From contig NZ_KI912148.1 of NCBI RefSeq assembly GCF_000517105.1, positions 738,518 through 802,517 of the forward strand: a DNA stretch of 64,000 nt. The letters run 5' to 3'. Under the pieces are notes generated by a model that saw only the letters and a program-made list of their open reading frames with translations, was not told the DNA's origin and did no database searches. The stretch's first letter is position 1, and each line of letters begins with the position of its first letter. The translations under genes were made by a program, and so were the position numbers. The stretch comes from Fischerella sp. PCC 9605. GTDB lineage: Bacteria; Cyanobacteriota; Cyanobacteriia; Cyanobacteriales; Nostocaceae. This document shows, piece after piece, positions 1 to 9,273 of this stretch.

Positions 1-186
1 GAGGCTGGTTCCGTCAGTGCCCAAGCAATGTATCACACCTTCAATATGGGCATAGGTTTTGTACTACTCGTACCTCCTCAACAAATACAACAAGCAATTT
101 CTCATTTTGAGTCACAAAATGTTGCGGTTCATATCATTGGTGAAGTAATTACTGGTTCAGGTGAGTTAGTAGGACTACCTGAATAA
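1..186 (+). CDS. purM: Phosphoribosylformylglycinamidine cyclo-ligase, C-terminal part
   Basis: The last 61 codons of a gene that begins before the window. The readable frame has the conserved AIR-synthetase tail (MYHTFNMGIGFVLLVPP, then a GSGELVGL-type end). PurM closes the imidazole ring in purine synthesis, making aminoimidazole ribotide from FGAM and ATP in the cytosol. The ATP-binding N-terminal half lies outside, so intactness cannot be judged. A strong hairpin terminator follows the stop by 13 bases. Confidence 0.9.
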   Translation, partial: EAGSVSAQAMYHTFNMGIGFVLLVPPQQIQQAISHFESQNVAVHIIGEVITGSGELVGLPE

Positions 187-198
187 ATGCTAAATTTA

Positions 199-243
199 AC
201 ACTCTCAACCAAGTTTTTCCCTTGTCTTGGTGAGTGTTTTTTT
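199..243 (+). terminator. Rho-independent terminator after purM
   Basis: Imperfect hairpin with left arm ACACTC-TCAA-CCAAG and right arm CTTGG-T-GAGTGT, followed directly by seven T. Position and polarity fit the end of the purM transcript. The next gene starts almost 300 bases later. Confidence 0.8.
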
Positions 244-528
244 GACTCAATCCATAAATATTGCAGTCATTCTTTCCGCAAAATTTTTATGTGGAAATAA
301 CGGTAATATTGGGCAATATTTCTTACTTTTACTGATATTGGCAATCGAAAATACTCATGACTGCTCGCATTTGAATTTGCTAACGTAGTCTTAACATATT
401 GAAAAATTTTACCAACCAAGCCCAAAAAAAGGGCTGCCAACACTAGAAGAAGGTGCTGGTATTTTCCTAGCTATGGATATGAAGTGTTGGAGTGTTAACT
501 ATCACCTATTTTAGTGACAGAGGGGGTT

Positions 529-1218
529 ATGGCTGTCAATTTTGTCCGTACTGCTTTTACTGATAAAGAATCCTTAGAGGAAGTATTTCAAAACATTGAT
601 GCTCAAAGTTGTCCGAAATACTTCAACTTTCACATGCACACCGTCCACTCTGATGGAAGATTACAGCCAGGTGCATTGATGCAACAAGCGATCGCGATCA
701 GCTTGGAAGGGATGGCAATCACTGACCATCATAGTATTTCTGGTTATCAAGCAGCACTAAGCTGGTTGGATGATTGGAAGTGGAACCATCCAGGTGCAAA
801 GGTTCCTCACCTTTGGACTGGTGTAGAAATAAATGCCCATTTATTGGGTGTAGAGGTTCACATCTTAGCTTATGCGTTCGATCCCGAACACACCAGCATC
901 AAACCATACATCCAAAGAAGAATTGCTACTGGGGAAGAATATAAAGCAATTAATGTCATTGCTTCGATTCAAAAAGCAGGTGGACTAGCAGTGCTTGCTC
1001 ACCCAGCACGTTACAGGCGATCGCACTTAGATTTGATTCCTGCTGCTGCTGAAATTGGTATTAATGGTGTGGAAGCTTTCTACGCCTACAATAATCCTAA
1101 CCCTTGGCGGCCGAGTGCTTTAGAATCGCAACAAGTGCAACAGTTAGCTGCTGAATACGGACTTTACAATACCTGTGGTACTGATACTCATGGTTTAAGC
1201 CTGTTGCAGCGATTGTAA
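529..1218 (+). CDS. PHP-domain metal-dependent phosphoesterase
   Basis: 229 aa from ATG 529, with AGAGGGGG just upstream; an in-frame GTG at 514 would add five residues but has no ribosome site. The PHP metal motifs are present: HMHTVHSDG near the N-terminus, ITDHH about 25 residues later, LAHPARY in the middle and CGTDTHG close to the end. PHP proteins hydrolyse phosphomonoesters or phosphodiesters using bound metal ions. This one is a stand-alone domain, not part of a DNA polymerase or histidinol phosphatase with flanking his genes. Its substrate cannot be read from the sequence. It stands alone between two long gaps. Confidence 0.8.
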   Translation: MAVNFVRTAFTDKESLEEVFQNIDAQSCPKYFNFHMHTVHSDGRLQPGALMQQAIAISLEGMAITDHHSISGYQAALSWLDDWKWNHPGAKVPHLWTGVEINAHLLGVEVHILAYAFDPEHTSIKPYIQRRIATGEEYKAINVIASIQKAGGLAVLAHPARYRRSHLDLIPAAAEIGINGVEAFYAYNNPNPWRPSALESQQVQQLAAEYGLYNTCGTDTHGLSLLQRL

Positions 1219-1715
1219 TCATGAAGCGAATATATTTTCTACATACTCCTGGTTCAACCAGCCAGGGGATTAATTACTTTTTAGCCAGAAATTACTCACT
1301 AGATTTTATAACCAGACTGAACTAGTTAATATCGTTCATTAGTCCATCACCTATTGGCTGAGATAAGCAAAACTCATTCAGGTTTGTCTATAACAATGTG
1401 CAAAATCAGCCTTAGGGTAGATATAAATTTATTTCACTACCAATAACATTTACTTCTACTAAGGAAAAATACAGGTAGCATCACAAAGTAGTTTTGATTT
1501 TTTCTTACCATTTCAGCCTATAGATACACTTAATAGCCTGCGTAGACGTGCATTTTTCGGATTGCTAAAGGATAGGCAGGCTTTGTTTGTATGCTCTAGT
1601 CTTCTAAACTGAGGGCGAATAAAGTGCAAGGTCATAGAGAATTGGTATCAAATTTTTATAACTCAAATATCTTTTTAACCAAGTCCTGATATTTAGATGG
1701 TTAAAGGTAAACATT
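1219..1715. other. Gap without recognised gene
   Basis: About 500 bases between the PHP and FkbM genes. No open frame with a credible start, no tRNA fold and no dispersed repeat family was recognised. It probably holds the FkbM promoter. A short inverted repeat, CTGGTT-C-AACCAG near 1251, is too tight to be a hairpin. Confidence 0.4.
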
Positions 1716-2747
1716 GTGACTACTACATCTAGTACTGAAACTTTAAAAGCTTTTCTTAAAAGAATTCCGGGTTTAGCAGAAGTAATAAGCTGGCTAAGAC
1801 GTAGCTATCCAGGAGATTGGATATTTGAGCGTGATATTTTGGAATGGATGTTTGAACCATCTCTAAGAAAACAGTTGCCAGTTTTATATCAAATTTTTAG
1901 CGTTTACTGTTATCTCTATTTCAAAATTACTGGTAAAACAAGTCTCAAAGGAGGAAGAAGACTATTTCTCGCGATCGCAAATCTTTCAAATCAGTTATCG
2001 CCGCAGGATTATCTGCAAATTCAGCTACCAAAATATAAAGTAAATCTCGTCCCTACCGATCCACGCTTGTTGCATGTTGTCAACGAATTATTAAACGATA
2101 GTACTGACACTCGAATTTTGTCTACTCTTGTTTCCAAAGGAGATACCTTCATTGATGTAGGAGCCAATCATGGTAGTTTCTCTATAGTTGCAAGTAAATT
2201 GGTTGGAGTAGAAGGTTGTGTAGTATCGATTGAACCACAACCAAGGCTGGCAAAGGCAACAGAAAACTCTCTTGCTGCAAATGCATTATCTAGTTTCCAA
2301 GTTCATCAAATGGCAGTCGGTGACTTTAACGGCGAAATTGAACTATTAATCCCGTGTGACACTTCTGGATCTGCTGGAATTTATTCAGCTCATTCAGCTA
2401 CACACAAGCATCATCGGGTAAAAGTTCCGATCAGACGTTTCGATGAGGCTGTAGACTGGCAAAATTTCTCTGGAAAAACTTTCATCAAACTAGATATAGA
2501 GGGTAGTGAATATGCATTTTTAACAGGTGCTAGGAAAATGATTACCTCACTCAAACCTAATCTGATGATTGAGATACATCCTGGTACTCTCGACGCATCA
2601 GGAACAAAGGGAGAAGATTTGAAAAATTTCATGAAAGAACTCGGTTACAAGCAATATGCAGAACTGAATAACTTTGAACAAACTTTTCCTATAGAAGATT
2701 TGAATACTGATATTTACAGAAATATTATTGTGTTTATGGAAAACTAA
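1716..2747 (+). CDS. FkbM-family SAM-dependent methyltransferase
   Basis: 343 aa from a GTG start, with AAGG eight bases upstream. The SAM-binding loop reads FIDVGANHGSFS at about residues 145-156, followed by VSIEPQPRL, typical of FkbM enzymes. The later KLDIEGSEYAFLTGA segment is also diagnostic. Family members O-methylate sugars or polyketides and are often linked to surface polysaccharides. Here no glycan genes are adjacent, so the substrate is unknown. The N-terminal 100 residues carry no recognised domain. Monocistronic by spacing. Confidence 0.85.
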   Translation: MTTTSSTETLKAFLKRIPGLAEVISWLRRSYPGDWIFERDILEWMFEPSLRKQLPVLYQIFSVYCYLYFKITGKTSLKGGRRLFLAIANLSNQLSPQDYLQIQLPKYKVNLVPTDPRLLHVVNELLNDSTDTRILSTLVSKGDTFIDVGANHGSFSIVASKLVGVEGCVVSIEPQPRLAKATENSLAANALSSFQVHQMAVGDFNGEIELLIPCDTSGSAGIYSAHSATHKHHRVKVPIRRFDEAVDWQNFSGKTFIKLDIEGSEYAFLTGARKMITSLKPNLMIEIHPGTLDASGTKGEDLKNFMKELGYKQYAELNNFEQTFPIEDLNTDIYRNIIVFMEN

Positions 2748-2796
2748 GTAGGTAGGTGGAAATAAAAGCAGGTATGTTAAAAATGTAAAAATGCTT

Positions 2797-2989
2797 GTAA
2801 GGGCAAAGCATTTGTATGTATATCTTGACATCAAAACTGAATGTACTAGTGGTCTGTGTCATTAATTATGAGAGGTTTGTAGTGAGCGATTTATCGCTCA
2901 ATTTTAAGGGCTAAAGCCCTGACTACGAACTTTCACAACTGATCAAAAACTAATGACATGAACCACTAGTACAAATGCTTTGCCCCTAC
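2797..2989. repeat. Palindromic element B, copy 1, interrupted by MITE A
   Basis: The left arm GGGCAAAGCATTTGTA and right arm TACAAATGCTTTGCCC are exact complements separated by a spacer that contains the whole of MITE A. A second, uninterrupted copy lies at 37834-37905, where the arms read GGGCGAAGCATTTGTA and TACAAATGCTTCGCCC. One base pair has changed on both sides, so pairing is kept. Confidence 0.75.
2847..2968. mobile_element. MITE A, copy 1 (122 bp, GTAC target duplication)
   Basis: Terminal inverted repeats begin TAGTGGT and continue imperfectly for about 21 bp. The flanks are GTAC on both sides, consistent with a 4-bp target duplication inside element B. The interior holds two small hairpins, GAGCGAT-TT-ATCGCTC and AGGGCT-AA-AGCCCT, closed by GTAGT/ACTAC, so the whole can fold as a branched structure. 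It contains no open frame, so any mobility would need a transposase in trans. Confidence 0.75.
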
Positions 2990-3053
2990 CCAATGACAAA
3001 TGACAAATGACAAATGACGACCCTCACAAGTTAACATTATTCGTGCCGATCCA

Positions 3054-4922
3054 CTAAGAAATCCAGCCAAAAGCAGCAGCTACAACCCGAAAGCCACATA
3101 ACCGCAGTCCGCCGTCTGCTTCGTTCCAGCTGCGACTGGCGCAACGACAAAGTTCAGGAGTAAAACTCCAAGAACCACCCCGCAGTACCCGGCGATGCAT
3201 ATCTCCGCCAATTTCCCAGACGCTTCCATCACCAGGAGCACCATAGTAATTTTTATGCCAAGGGTCAGCGCACCATTCCCAAACTAACCCATGCATATCA
3301 TACAATCCAAAGGCATTTGCTATACCAAAACTGCCTACAGGTGTTGTTTCTTTGCGGTTGTTGCTCTTTGTTTCTGAAGATTCGCCGCTACTACAATTTG
3401 CGAACTCAGCAGTAATTGTTTCACCAAAGTGGAAAGGTGTTGTTGTACCAGCACGACAAGCATATTCCCATTCGGCTTCGCTGGGTAAACGATAATGTCG
3501 TCCAGTTTTTTTCCACAGTCGTGCACAAAATTCTACCGCTTCGTGCCAAGATACATTTTCTACTGGTCGATTTGCACCTTTGAATTTCGATGGATAGGGA
3601 TTCAAAGATTGTTTGATTTTGGGTAAAGCTGCTACTGCCTTCCACTGTGCTTGTGTAACAGGATATTTACCCATAAAAAAAGGTTCAATGCTGACTTGAT
3701 GTTGCGGACGTTCGCTTGCATCTCCTTCATCTTCACTTGAACCCATCACGAAAGTACCGCTGGGGATAGCTACCATATCCATAGTTATCCCATTTCCCAA
3801 ATCTTCTGCATAGTACTTAGCTGTACTATAGTTCTGACTAATTTTCCTACCTTTGGCGTCTACTGTTACCGTTGCAAATTCAAACGCTTCCAAGGCAGGA
3901 AATGCAGGTGTGATTGATTGTGAGGTTGTTGTAGAGAATTGCGCTCGGGTAGGCGTGAGAATTTGCGGTACAGTTGGGACAACAGAAGATGTAAAATAAG
4001 ATTTTTTCGCATGTAAATCTTTGAGAACTTCTGCCGCTGATTGATACCTTTCTGATGCTAAATGTTTGAGTAATTTATCCAGAATTTGCCCTAAATCTTG
4101 GCTAACACTAATGCCTTTTTCTTGCACAACTTCTCGCCATAACCATTTGCAACTCATGGGATCAAAAAGGCGATCGCGCATCTGTCCATAAGTATCTGTT
4201 ACAGGCAAACATTTAGTCAAAAGCCGCGCACAAGTTACACCCAAAGCGTATAGATCGCTGGCGTGGCAAGCAAATCCAGCCATTTGCTCGCTAGGTGCAT
4301 AACCGAGTGTATAAAGGACTGTGGCTTGTCTGGCTAAACTCGTTTGCGTTACCTGTTTAGCACCACCAAAATCAATTAATACCAGTCTGCCATCCGTTTG
4401 ACGGCGGATAATATTTTCGGGTTTGATATCGCGATGAATGACGTTGCGTGAATGGATGAATTGTAGAACTGGCAATAAATCGGCTAAAATTCCTCGAATT
4501 TTGTCTTCAGTAAAACTTTGTTGCTGAACTTCTATGGAAAGAGTGTTTCCTTGAATAAATTCTTGTACCAGATACAAGCATGTACCTTGTTCAAAGTAAG
4601 CAAGCAATCTCGGAATTTGCAGATGATTTTCTCCTAGTTCATATAATCGAAAAGCCTCTTCTTTGAATAATTCTGCTGCTTTGATGCGTTCGGAAGTTCC
4701 ATGAACTTGCGGAAAAAATTGCTTGATGACGCAAGGAGCATTGAGTCTATCAACGTCTTCTGCTGCGTAAGTTCTACTAAATCCACCTTCACCTAATAAT
4801 CTCAATACGCGGTAGCGGTTTCGCAGCAATCCGCCAAAGTTGCTGTGTCCGCAACTAATGCAAAACCTATTGCCATCAGCGTTGAAGGGATTTGAGCAAT
4901 TGGGATTTTGGCAGATTTGCAT
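3054..4922 (-). CDS. Serine/threonine protein kinase fused to an FGE-sulfatase domain
   Basis: 622 aa. Residues 4-25 form a four-cysteine zinc ribbon (CQNPNCSNP...FCISCG). A Hanks-type kinase follows: glycine loop GEGGFSRTY at 44-52, lysine in CVIKQFF, HRDIKPEN at 163-170 and DFGGAK at 184-189, so it should be active. After a low-complexity linker, residues about 370-620 form a formylglycine-generating-enzyme-like domain (IPSGTFVMGS, VENVSWHEAVEFC, RLPSEAEWEYA, RGGSW, GFRVV). This architecture is typical of multicellular cyanobacteria. The FGE-like part may be a ligand-binding module rather than a working sulfatase modifier. Transcribed away from FkbM, as a single gene. Confidence 0.9.
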   Translation of the reverse strand: MQICQNPNCSNPFNADGNRFCISCGHSNFGGLLRNRYRVLRLLGEGGFSRTYAAEDVDRLNAPCVIKQFFPQVHGTSERIKAAELFKEEAFRLYELGENHLQIPRLLAYFEQGTCLYLVQEFIQGNTLSIEVQQQSFTEDKIRGILADLLPVLQFIHSRNVIHRDIKPENIIRRQTDGRLVLIDFGGAKQVTQTSLARQATVLYTLGYAPSEQMAGFACHASDLYALGVTCARLLTKCLPVTDTYGQMRDRLFDPMSCKWLWREVVQEKGISVSQDLGQILDKLLKHLASERYQSAAEVLKDLHAKKSYFTSSVVPTVPQILTPTRAQFSTTTSQSITPAFPALEAFEFATVTVDAKGRKISQNYSTAKYYAEDLGNGITMDMVAIPSGTFVMGSSEDEGDASERPQHQVSIEPFFMGKYPVTQAQWKAVAALPKIKQSLNPYPSKFKGANRPVENVSWHEAVEFCARLWKKTGRHYRLPSEAEWEYACRAGTTTPFHFGETITAEFANCSSGESSETKSNNRKETTPVGSFGIANAFGLYDMHGLVWEWCADPWHKNYYGAPGDGSVWEIGGDMHRRVLRGGSWSFTPELCRCASRSWNEADGGLRLCGFRVVAAAFGWIS

Positions 4923-5319
4923 ATCGGAGCCAGCGATTACATCTTCTCCAGAGTAAGCCCAACACTATCTATATAGCATCGAAAACAGATATATGGACAA
5001 ATAAACACAAACAAATTTTCACCTGGCAACACCCACACACAAGGTCGTACAGATGAAGAATTTCTTTATTTACTTGTGTATCTGTACCTTAGAACTTTTT
5101 AAATATAAATATGACCACACGAATTTCCACTTTACAAAGAATATTACTGGAGCCTTTTGCTGTTGTCAAGTGCTCGTGACGAGAGGGAGAGTGGGAGAGT
5201 GGGGGCTCGGGGTCCCCTCTGGGGTTGGGGGCTGTGGGGGAGTGGGAGAGTAGGAGATGGGGAGAAGGGAAGAATAACAACTAACCACTAACAACTAACT
5301 ACTAACCAATGACTAATGA
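4923..5319. other. Gap between kinase promoter and potC 3' end
   Basis: It holds the upstream region of the kinase gene, an inverted repeat GTACAGAT (5047) / ATCTGTAC (5080), a G-rich GAGAGTGGGAGAGTGGG block at about 5180-5265 and an ACTAACCAATGACTAATGAC STRR run at 5280-5325 that reaches the potC stop. No supported gene. Confidence 0.5.
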
Positions 5320-6135
5320 CTAATGACTATTTTTTTCAGATGAAGCGCGAATCAATTCAGCGACAAAAGCGATGATTGCAGATACTAAAATCAAGATGAC
5401 GCTGAGGGCGTTAATATCGGGTTTGACTCCTGTTCTGATGCGGCTGAAAATTTCCATTGGTAGGGTACTGGCGCCACTGCTAGCAGTGAAAGTGGCGATG
5501 AGAAAGTCATCCAAACTCAGGACAAATGCCAACAGACACCCAGCGATGATACCAGGCATTAACTGGGGTAATAATACTTTTGTGAAAGCTTGCACTGGTG
5601 TAGCTCCTAAGTCTAGTGCAGCTTCTTCTAGATGGGGATTTAAGTTAGTTAGCCTGGATGAAACAACTAAACCAACGTAGGCGAGACAGAATACTATATG
5701 CACTGCGATAATAGTCCATATACTCAAAGGAATAGCAAATGCTGCCAGAAAAACTAAGGTGGCTACGGCGATCGCAATATCAGGAATAATCAAGGGTAGG
5801 TAAGAAATACCGCGATACAACGCTTTACCCGGAAATTGATAACGCGCCAATCCTACAGCCATCAAAGTTCCCAGCACTGCTGAAATACCTACGGCACTAA
5901 AAGCTACGATTAAACTGTTTTTCAATGCTAATAAAATCCGTTCATCGCTGAATAAATGGCGATACCAATCTAAAGTAAAACCTTGCCATGTGGCACTATA
6001 AGGCGACTGATTGAAACTGTAAAAGGCAAGTACCAAGATTGGCAGGTACATGAAAACAAATGTAATTAACGAGAAAACCGCTTGCCAGGATAAGACACGC
6101 GGTTTTTTTGTTGATTGAGATATACTCACGTTCAT
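5320..6135 (-). CDS. potC: Spermidine/putrescine ABC transporter permease
   Basis: 271 aa from the ATG at 6135. The open frame runs 68 codons further upstream, but that part is repeat DNA, and MNVSISQSTKKPR gives the normal family N-terminus. Six membrane segments are visible, with the permease EAA loop reading EEAALDLGATPVQAFTKVLLP, the contact site for the ATPase subunit. PotC partners PotB in the inner membrane, with PotA and the binding protein PotD, to import polyamines. None of the partners is within the visible neighbourhood, which is unusual. The stop codon lies against an STRR run. Confidence 0.85.
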   Translation of the reverse strand: MNVSISQSTKKPRVLSWQAVFSLITFVFMYLPILVLAFYSFNQSPYSATWQGFTLDWYRHLFSDERILLALKNSLIVAFSAVGISAVLGTLMAVGLARYQFPGKALYRGISYLPLIIPDIAIAVATLVFLAAFAIPLSIWTIIAVHIVFCLAYVGLVVSSRLTNLNPHLEEAALDLGATPVQAFTKVLLPQLMPGIIAGCLLAFVLSLDDFLIATFTASSGASTLPMEIFSRIRTGVKPDINALSVILILVSAIIAFVAELIRASSEKNSH

Positions 6136-6345
6136 AAGCTCTATTTTATAGCTCGTGATAATACCATATTTAGCTTCAAAATTCAATAGTCGTTTTGTTG
6201 TTTGTTGGTGGTTGGTAGTTGTTTGGAACCAACAACGAACAACTAACCCTCCGGGTACTCTACGAGAAGCCGCCCACAAGGGGCGTCTACGCCAGTCGCT
6301 CATGGGGGGAACCCCCTTTGGAGCGCGCTGGCTCACCACTAACCA
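6136..6345. repeat. STRR hairpin plus SDR block
   Basis: 6190-6245 carries TTGTTGGTGGTTGGTAG-type heptamers facing their complement. 6249-6336 is a block of the GAGAAGCCGCC...GGCGTCTACGCC family ending GGAGCGCGCTGGCTCACC. The same ending recurs at 25096-25112 and, reversed, at 30133-30151. The stop codon of the downstream hybrid kinase falls inside the last ACCACTAACC unit. Confidence 0.7.
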
Positions 6346-9273
6346 CTAACCCCTTTTTCTAGACAAATCTGCGATCGCCATCAGTAATTGATCTGCGTCC
6401 AGTGGCTTGGCGATGTGGATTTGAAAACCAGCTGCTAATACCCGTGAGCGATCGCTATTTCCGGCGTAGGCAGTGAGCGCGATCGCTGGTATATTGCCGC
6501 CGCGTTCTGGTGACATGGCTCTAATTTGATGAATCAAACCGTAGCCATCTATCTCAGGCATCCCGACATCACTAATTAAGAGATCGTGCTGCGACTGTGC
6601 TAGCACAGCTAAAGCTGCGCCTGCTGATGCTGCAACAGTTACTGTTGCTCCATATTCTTTTAACAAATAGCAAAGAAAATCTCGCGTATCGGTGTCATCA
6701 TCAACTATTAGTATCCGCAGTCCAGCTAAGGATGAAGGAGTATCTTTTCCCTCTCTCCCTGTCTCCCCCTCTCCCTCTATCTTCTTCATCAGGGGCAACT
6801 TGACGGTGAATGTTGCTCCTTGCCCTTCTCCCGGACTATCTGCCGTAACAATACCGCCGTGCAATTCAACCAAGTGGTGAACTATTGCCAATCCTAGTCC
6901 CAGTCCGCCAAATTTCCTAGTTGTACTGCTATCTGCTTGACGGAAGTATTCAAATACATAGTGCAGAAACTCAGGTGCGATACCAAGGCCTGTGTCTGTG
7001 ACTGTGATTTGGGCATAGGGGATTGGGGATTGGGGATTGGTGATTGGGTATTGGGAAAACTCTTTCCCAGTCCCTAGTTCCCAATCCCTAGTCCCCAGTC
7101 CCTTTGATAGGCGCACTTCTACTTTGCCGCCTTCAGGTGTAAATTTAACAGCGTTGGAAAGTAAATTGCTAACGATTTGCTGCAAGCGATTGAAATCACC
7201 CCAGACGATGTAAGACGAGGGGGAGATGGGGGGATGGGGAGAAGTTCTTCCACTCTCTCCGGAAGAGAGTACATATTCAAGTTGAATTTTTTTGGTTTGT
7301 GCGGCTAATCGTACGGTTTCCAAAGCCGCATCAATTACAGATGTTAAATCTACCGCAGCATTATTTAAGCTCAGCTTACCTCGAAGAATGCGGGAAACAT
7401 CTAACAAGTCATCAATCAGTTGAATCTGTAACTTTGCATTTCGCTCGATGGTATCCAAAGCACGTCCTGTAGCTGCTGGATCTAGCTTGCGGCTTTTGAG
7501 TAGTTTTGTCCAACCAAGGATGGGGTTGAGGGGCGATCGCAATTCGTGGGAGAGAATAGCCAGAAATTGATCCTTGATCCGGTTTGCTGCTTCTGCTTCT
7601 GCACGGGCGGCTTTTTCTCGCTCTAACAACTGGGCGCGTTGTGCTTCGATCTGTTTTTGATCGTGAATATCGGTACACGTGCCGAACCATTTGACGATAT
7701 GTCCTTGGTTATCTCTGAGGGGATAGGCCCTTGCTAAATGCCAACGATATGTGCCATCACTTGCTCTCTTGAAACGCTGTTCACTCTCGAAGAGTGTTCC
7801 TGCTTGCACTGATTGCTGCCATCGTTGGATAATTACTTTTAGATCTTCAGGATGCAGCACTTTTTGCCATCCATATCCAAGAGTTTCCTCTAGGCTTAAG
7901 CCTGTGTAATCGATCCACCGCTGATTAACGTAATTTGCCAAGCCTCGTGCATTTGTAGTCCAGACCATTTCGGGGATAGCCTCAGCAAGCGTGCGATAGC
8001 GTTCTTCACTTTGACGCAGTGCTTCATCGGTGTGCTTGCGCTGGGTAATGTCTTGAGTTGTACCCATCATCCGTACTGGCTTGCCCATTGCATCGTATAA
8101 ACACCGACCTTTGGCTGCGATCCAATGCACGCTACCATCAGGCCAAATCGTGCGGTATTCAATATCACAATCAACTTTTCCTTCCAGAGTGCTGGTGACT
8201 GCTTCATGGATGCGATCGCGATCGTCTGGATGTAAACAATTCAAAAAAAGTTCGTAACTCATTTCCGTGTTGGCAGGGAGTCCGAACAACTGCTTACACT
8301 TTGGAGTCCACACGAGTGTATTGGTATTGAGATTCCAAAACCACATTCCCAACTCAGCAGCTGCTGTTGCCAATCGAATGCGTTCTTCACTTTCTCGCAA
8401 ATTTGCTTCTACTTGTTTGCGATCGCTAATATCGGCGGTGACACCAACTACCCTTACTAGGCGATCGTTTTCATCCCGCACTGCCAATCCCCGGTCTTCC
8501 ACCCAGACGTAGTGGCCATCTTTATGACGGACGCGGTACTGAGTGCAAAAACGATTTCCCTTTGCCAGACTAGCGGTAAAGTCGTCATGAGCTTTTTGTA
8601 AGTCACCGGGATAGATGCGCGATCGCCACCATTTTGAAGTCGGCTCAGTTTCTGCTAAGGTATAGCCTAAAAGCTCAGTCAGACCCTGAGTCCTTTCTAA
8701 AGTATCATTCTGAATATCCCAATCGTAAATTAGGCAATTAACTGCTGCTGCCGCTAGTTCAAATCGTTCATAACTCTGCCGCAGGGCAAATTCTGTACGC
8801 CGTTGCTCGGTAATATCCTCTGCCAGATTTGCTAATGCCGTAATTTCCGCCAAAGTTGTGACAACGGCATAGGGTGTATTTTCTCCTGGTAGAAACAGAG
8901 GTTGTGAGTTAACTAATAGCCAGACTAGTTGACCATGTGGTCGATCTAAACCCATAACAACATTCAAACAAGCTTTGCCCATATGTAGGGCAACCATAGC
9001 TGGATGAGTTGCATCAGAAAAAGGAGAACCATCTTCACAAATAGCTTTGCAGGGCAGATCTAACCAATTACGCCCGATTAACTGCTCTGCTGTCAGTCCT
9101 AAAATACGCTCAGCTATGGGATTGCAAGCCTGGATGCTACCATTGGCAAGTTGAAGCACCATTGCCTGTTCTTCGTAGGCGATTGCTGTCAGCTTGGCTT
9201 GTCCATTTGCCTGTTGCTGTCGAGCTAAATTGCGATCGGCCAGTTGTTTTAGAGACTGTTCAAAGTCTGGCAT
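6346..9273 (-). CDS. Multi-PAS hybrid sensor histidine kinase with receiver domain
   Basis: 975 aa, without membrane segments, so probably a soluble sensor. Four PAS/PAC units cover about residues 30-155, 165-290, 295-415 and 420-545 (each ends in a DIT- or DIS-type PAC motif). The H-box AILSHELRSPLNPILGW places the phosphorylated histidine at 576. The ATPase domain has NLLSNAVKFTPEGG, DTGLGIA and GGLGLGLAIV. A C-terminal receiver has VDDD at 857-860 and the acceptor Asp at about 902 (LLISDVGMPEIDG). The ATPase domain is interrupted by two repeat-derived stretches (residues about 671-687 and 724-753) that keep the frame. The last residues are encoded where an STRR begins. The stimulus is unknown. 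Confidence 0.9.
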   Translation of the reverse strand: MPDFEQSLKQLADRNLARQQQANGQAKLTAIAYEEQAMVLQLANGSIQACNPIAERILGLTAEQLIGRNWLDLPCKAICEDGSPFSDATHPAMVALHMGKACLNVVMGLDRPHGQLVWLLVNSQPLFLPGENTPYAVVTTLAEITALANLAEDITEQRRTEFALRQSYERFELAAAAVNCLIYDWDIQNDTLERTQGLTELLGYTLAETEPTSKWWRSRIYPGDLQKAHDDFTASLAKGNRFCTQYRVRHKDGHYVWVEDRGLAVRDENDRLVRVVGVTADISDRKQVEANLRESEERIRLATAAAELGMWFWNLNTNTLVWTPKCKQLFGLPANTEMSYELFLNCLHPDDRDRIHEAVTSTLEGKVDCDIEYRTIWPDGSVHWIAAKGRCLYDAMGKPVRMMGTTQDITQRKHTDEALRQSEERYRTLAEAIPEMVWTTNARGLANYVNQRWIDYTGLSLEETLGYGWQKVLHPEDLKVIIQRWQQSVQAGTLFESEQRFKRASDGTYRWHLARAYPLRDNQGHIVKWFGTCTDIHDQKQIEAQRAQLLEREKAARAEAEAANRIKDQFLAILSHELRSPLNPILGWTKLLKSRKLDPAATGRALDTIERNAKLQIQLIDDLLDVSRILRGKLSLNNAAVDLTSVIDAALETVRLAAQTKKIQLEYVLSSGESGRTSPHPPISPSSYIVWGDFNRLQQIVSNLLSNAVKFTPEGGKVEVRLSKGLGTRDWELGTGKEFSQYPITNPQSPIPYAQITVTDTGLGIAPEFLHYVFEYFRQADSSTTRKFGGLGLGLAIVHHLVELHGGIVTADSPGEGQGATFTVKLPLMKKIEGEGETGREGKDTPSSLAGLRILIVDDDTDTRDFLCYLLKEYGATVTVAASAGAALAVLAQSQHDLLISDVGMPEIDGYGLIHQIRAMSPERGGNIPAIALTAYAGNSDRSRVLAAGFQIHIAKPLDADQLLMAIADLSRKRG
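7015..7104. repeat. In-frame STRR insertion inside the kinase ATPase domain
   Basis: GATTGGGGATTGG-type heptamers run into their complement (CCCAGTCCCTAGTTCCCAATC), the same pattern seen between genes at 23101-23248. Read in the kinase frame it encodes a low-complexity loop of about 30 residues between KVEVRLSKG and YAQITVTDTG, two segments that are normally nearly adjacent. Confidence 0.75.
7213..7263. repeat. Second in-frame repeat insertion in the same kinase
   Basis: A GGGGGAGATGGGGGGATGGGG block plus a short facing stretch encodes about 17 extra residues (ESGRTSPHPPISPSS) just before the conserved IVWGDFNRLQQI helix. The same G-rich block occurs between genes at about 5180-5265 and 27541-27600. 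Confidence 0.65.

Noticed and set aside
5053-5280. Small proteins of 60-70 residues on both strands
   Set aside because: They consist largely of GAGAGTGGGAGAG repeats; no start signals.
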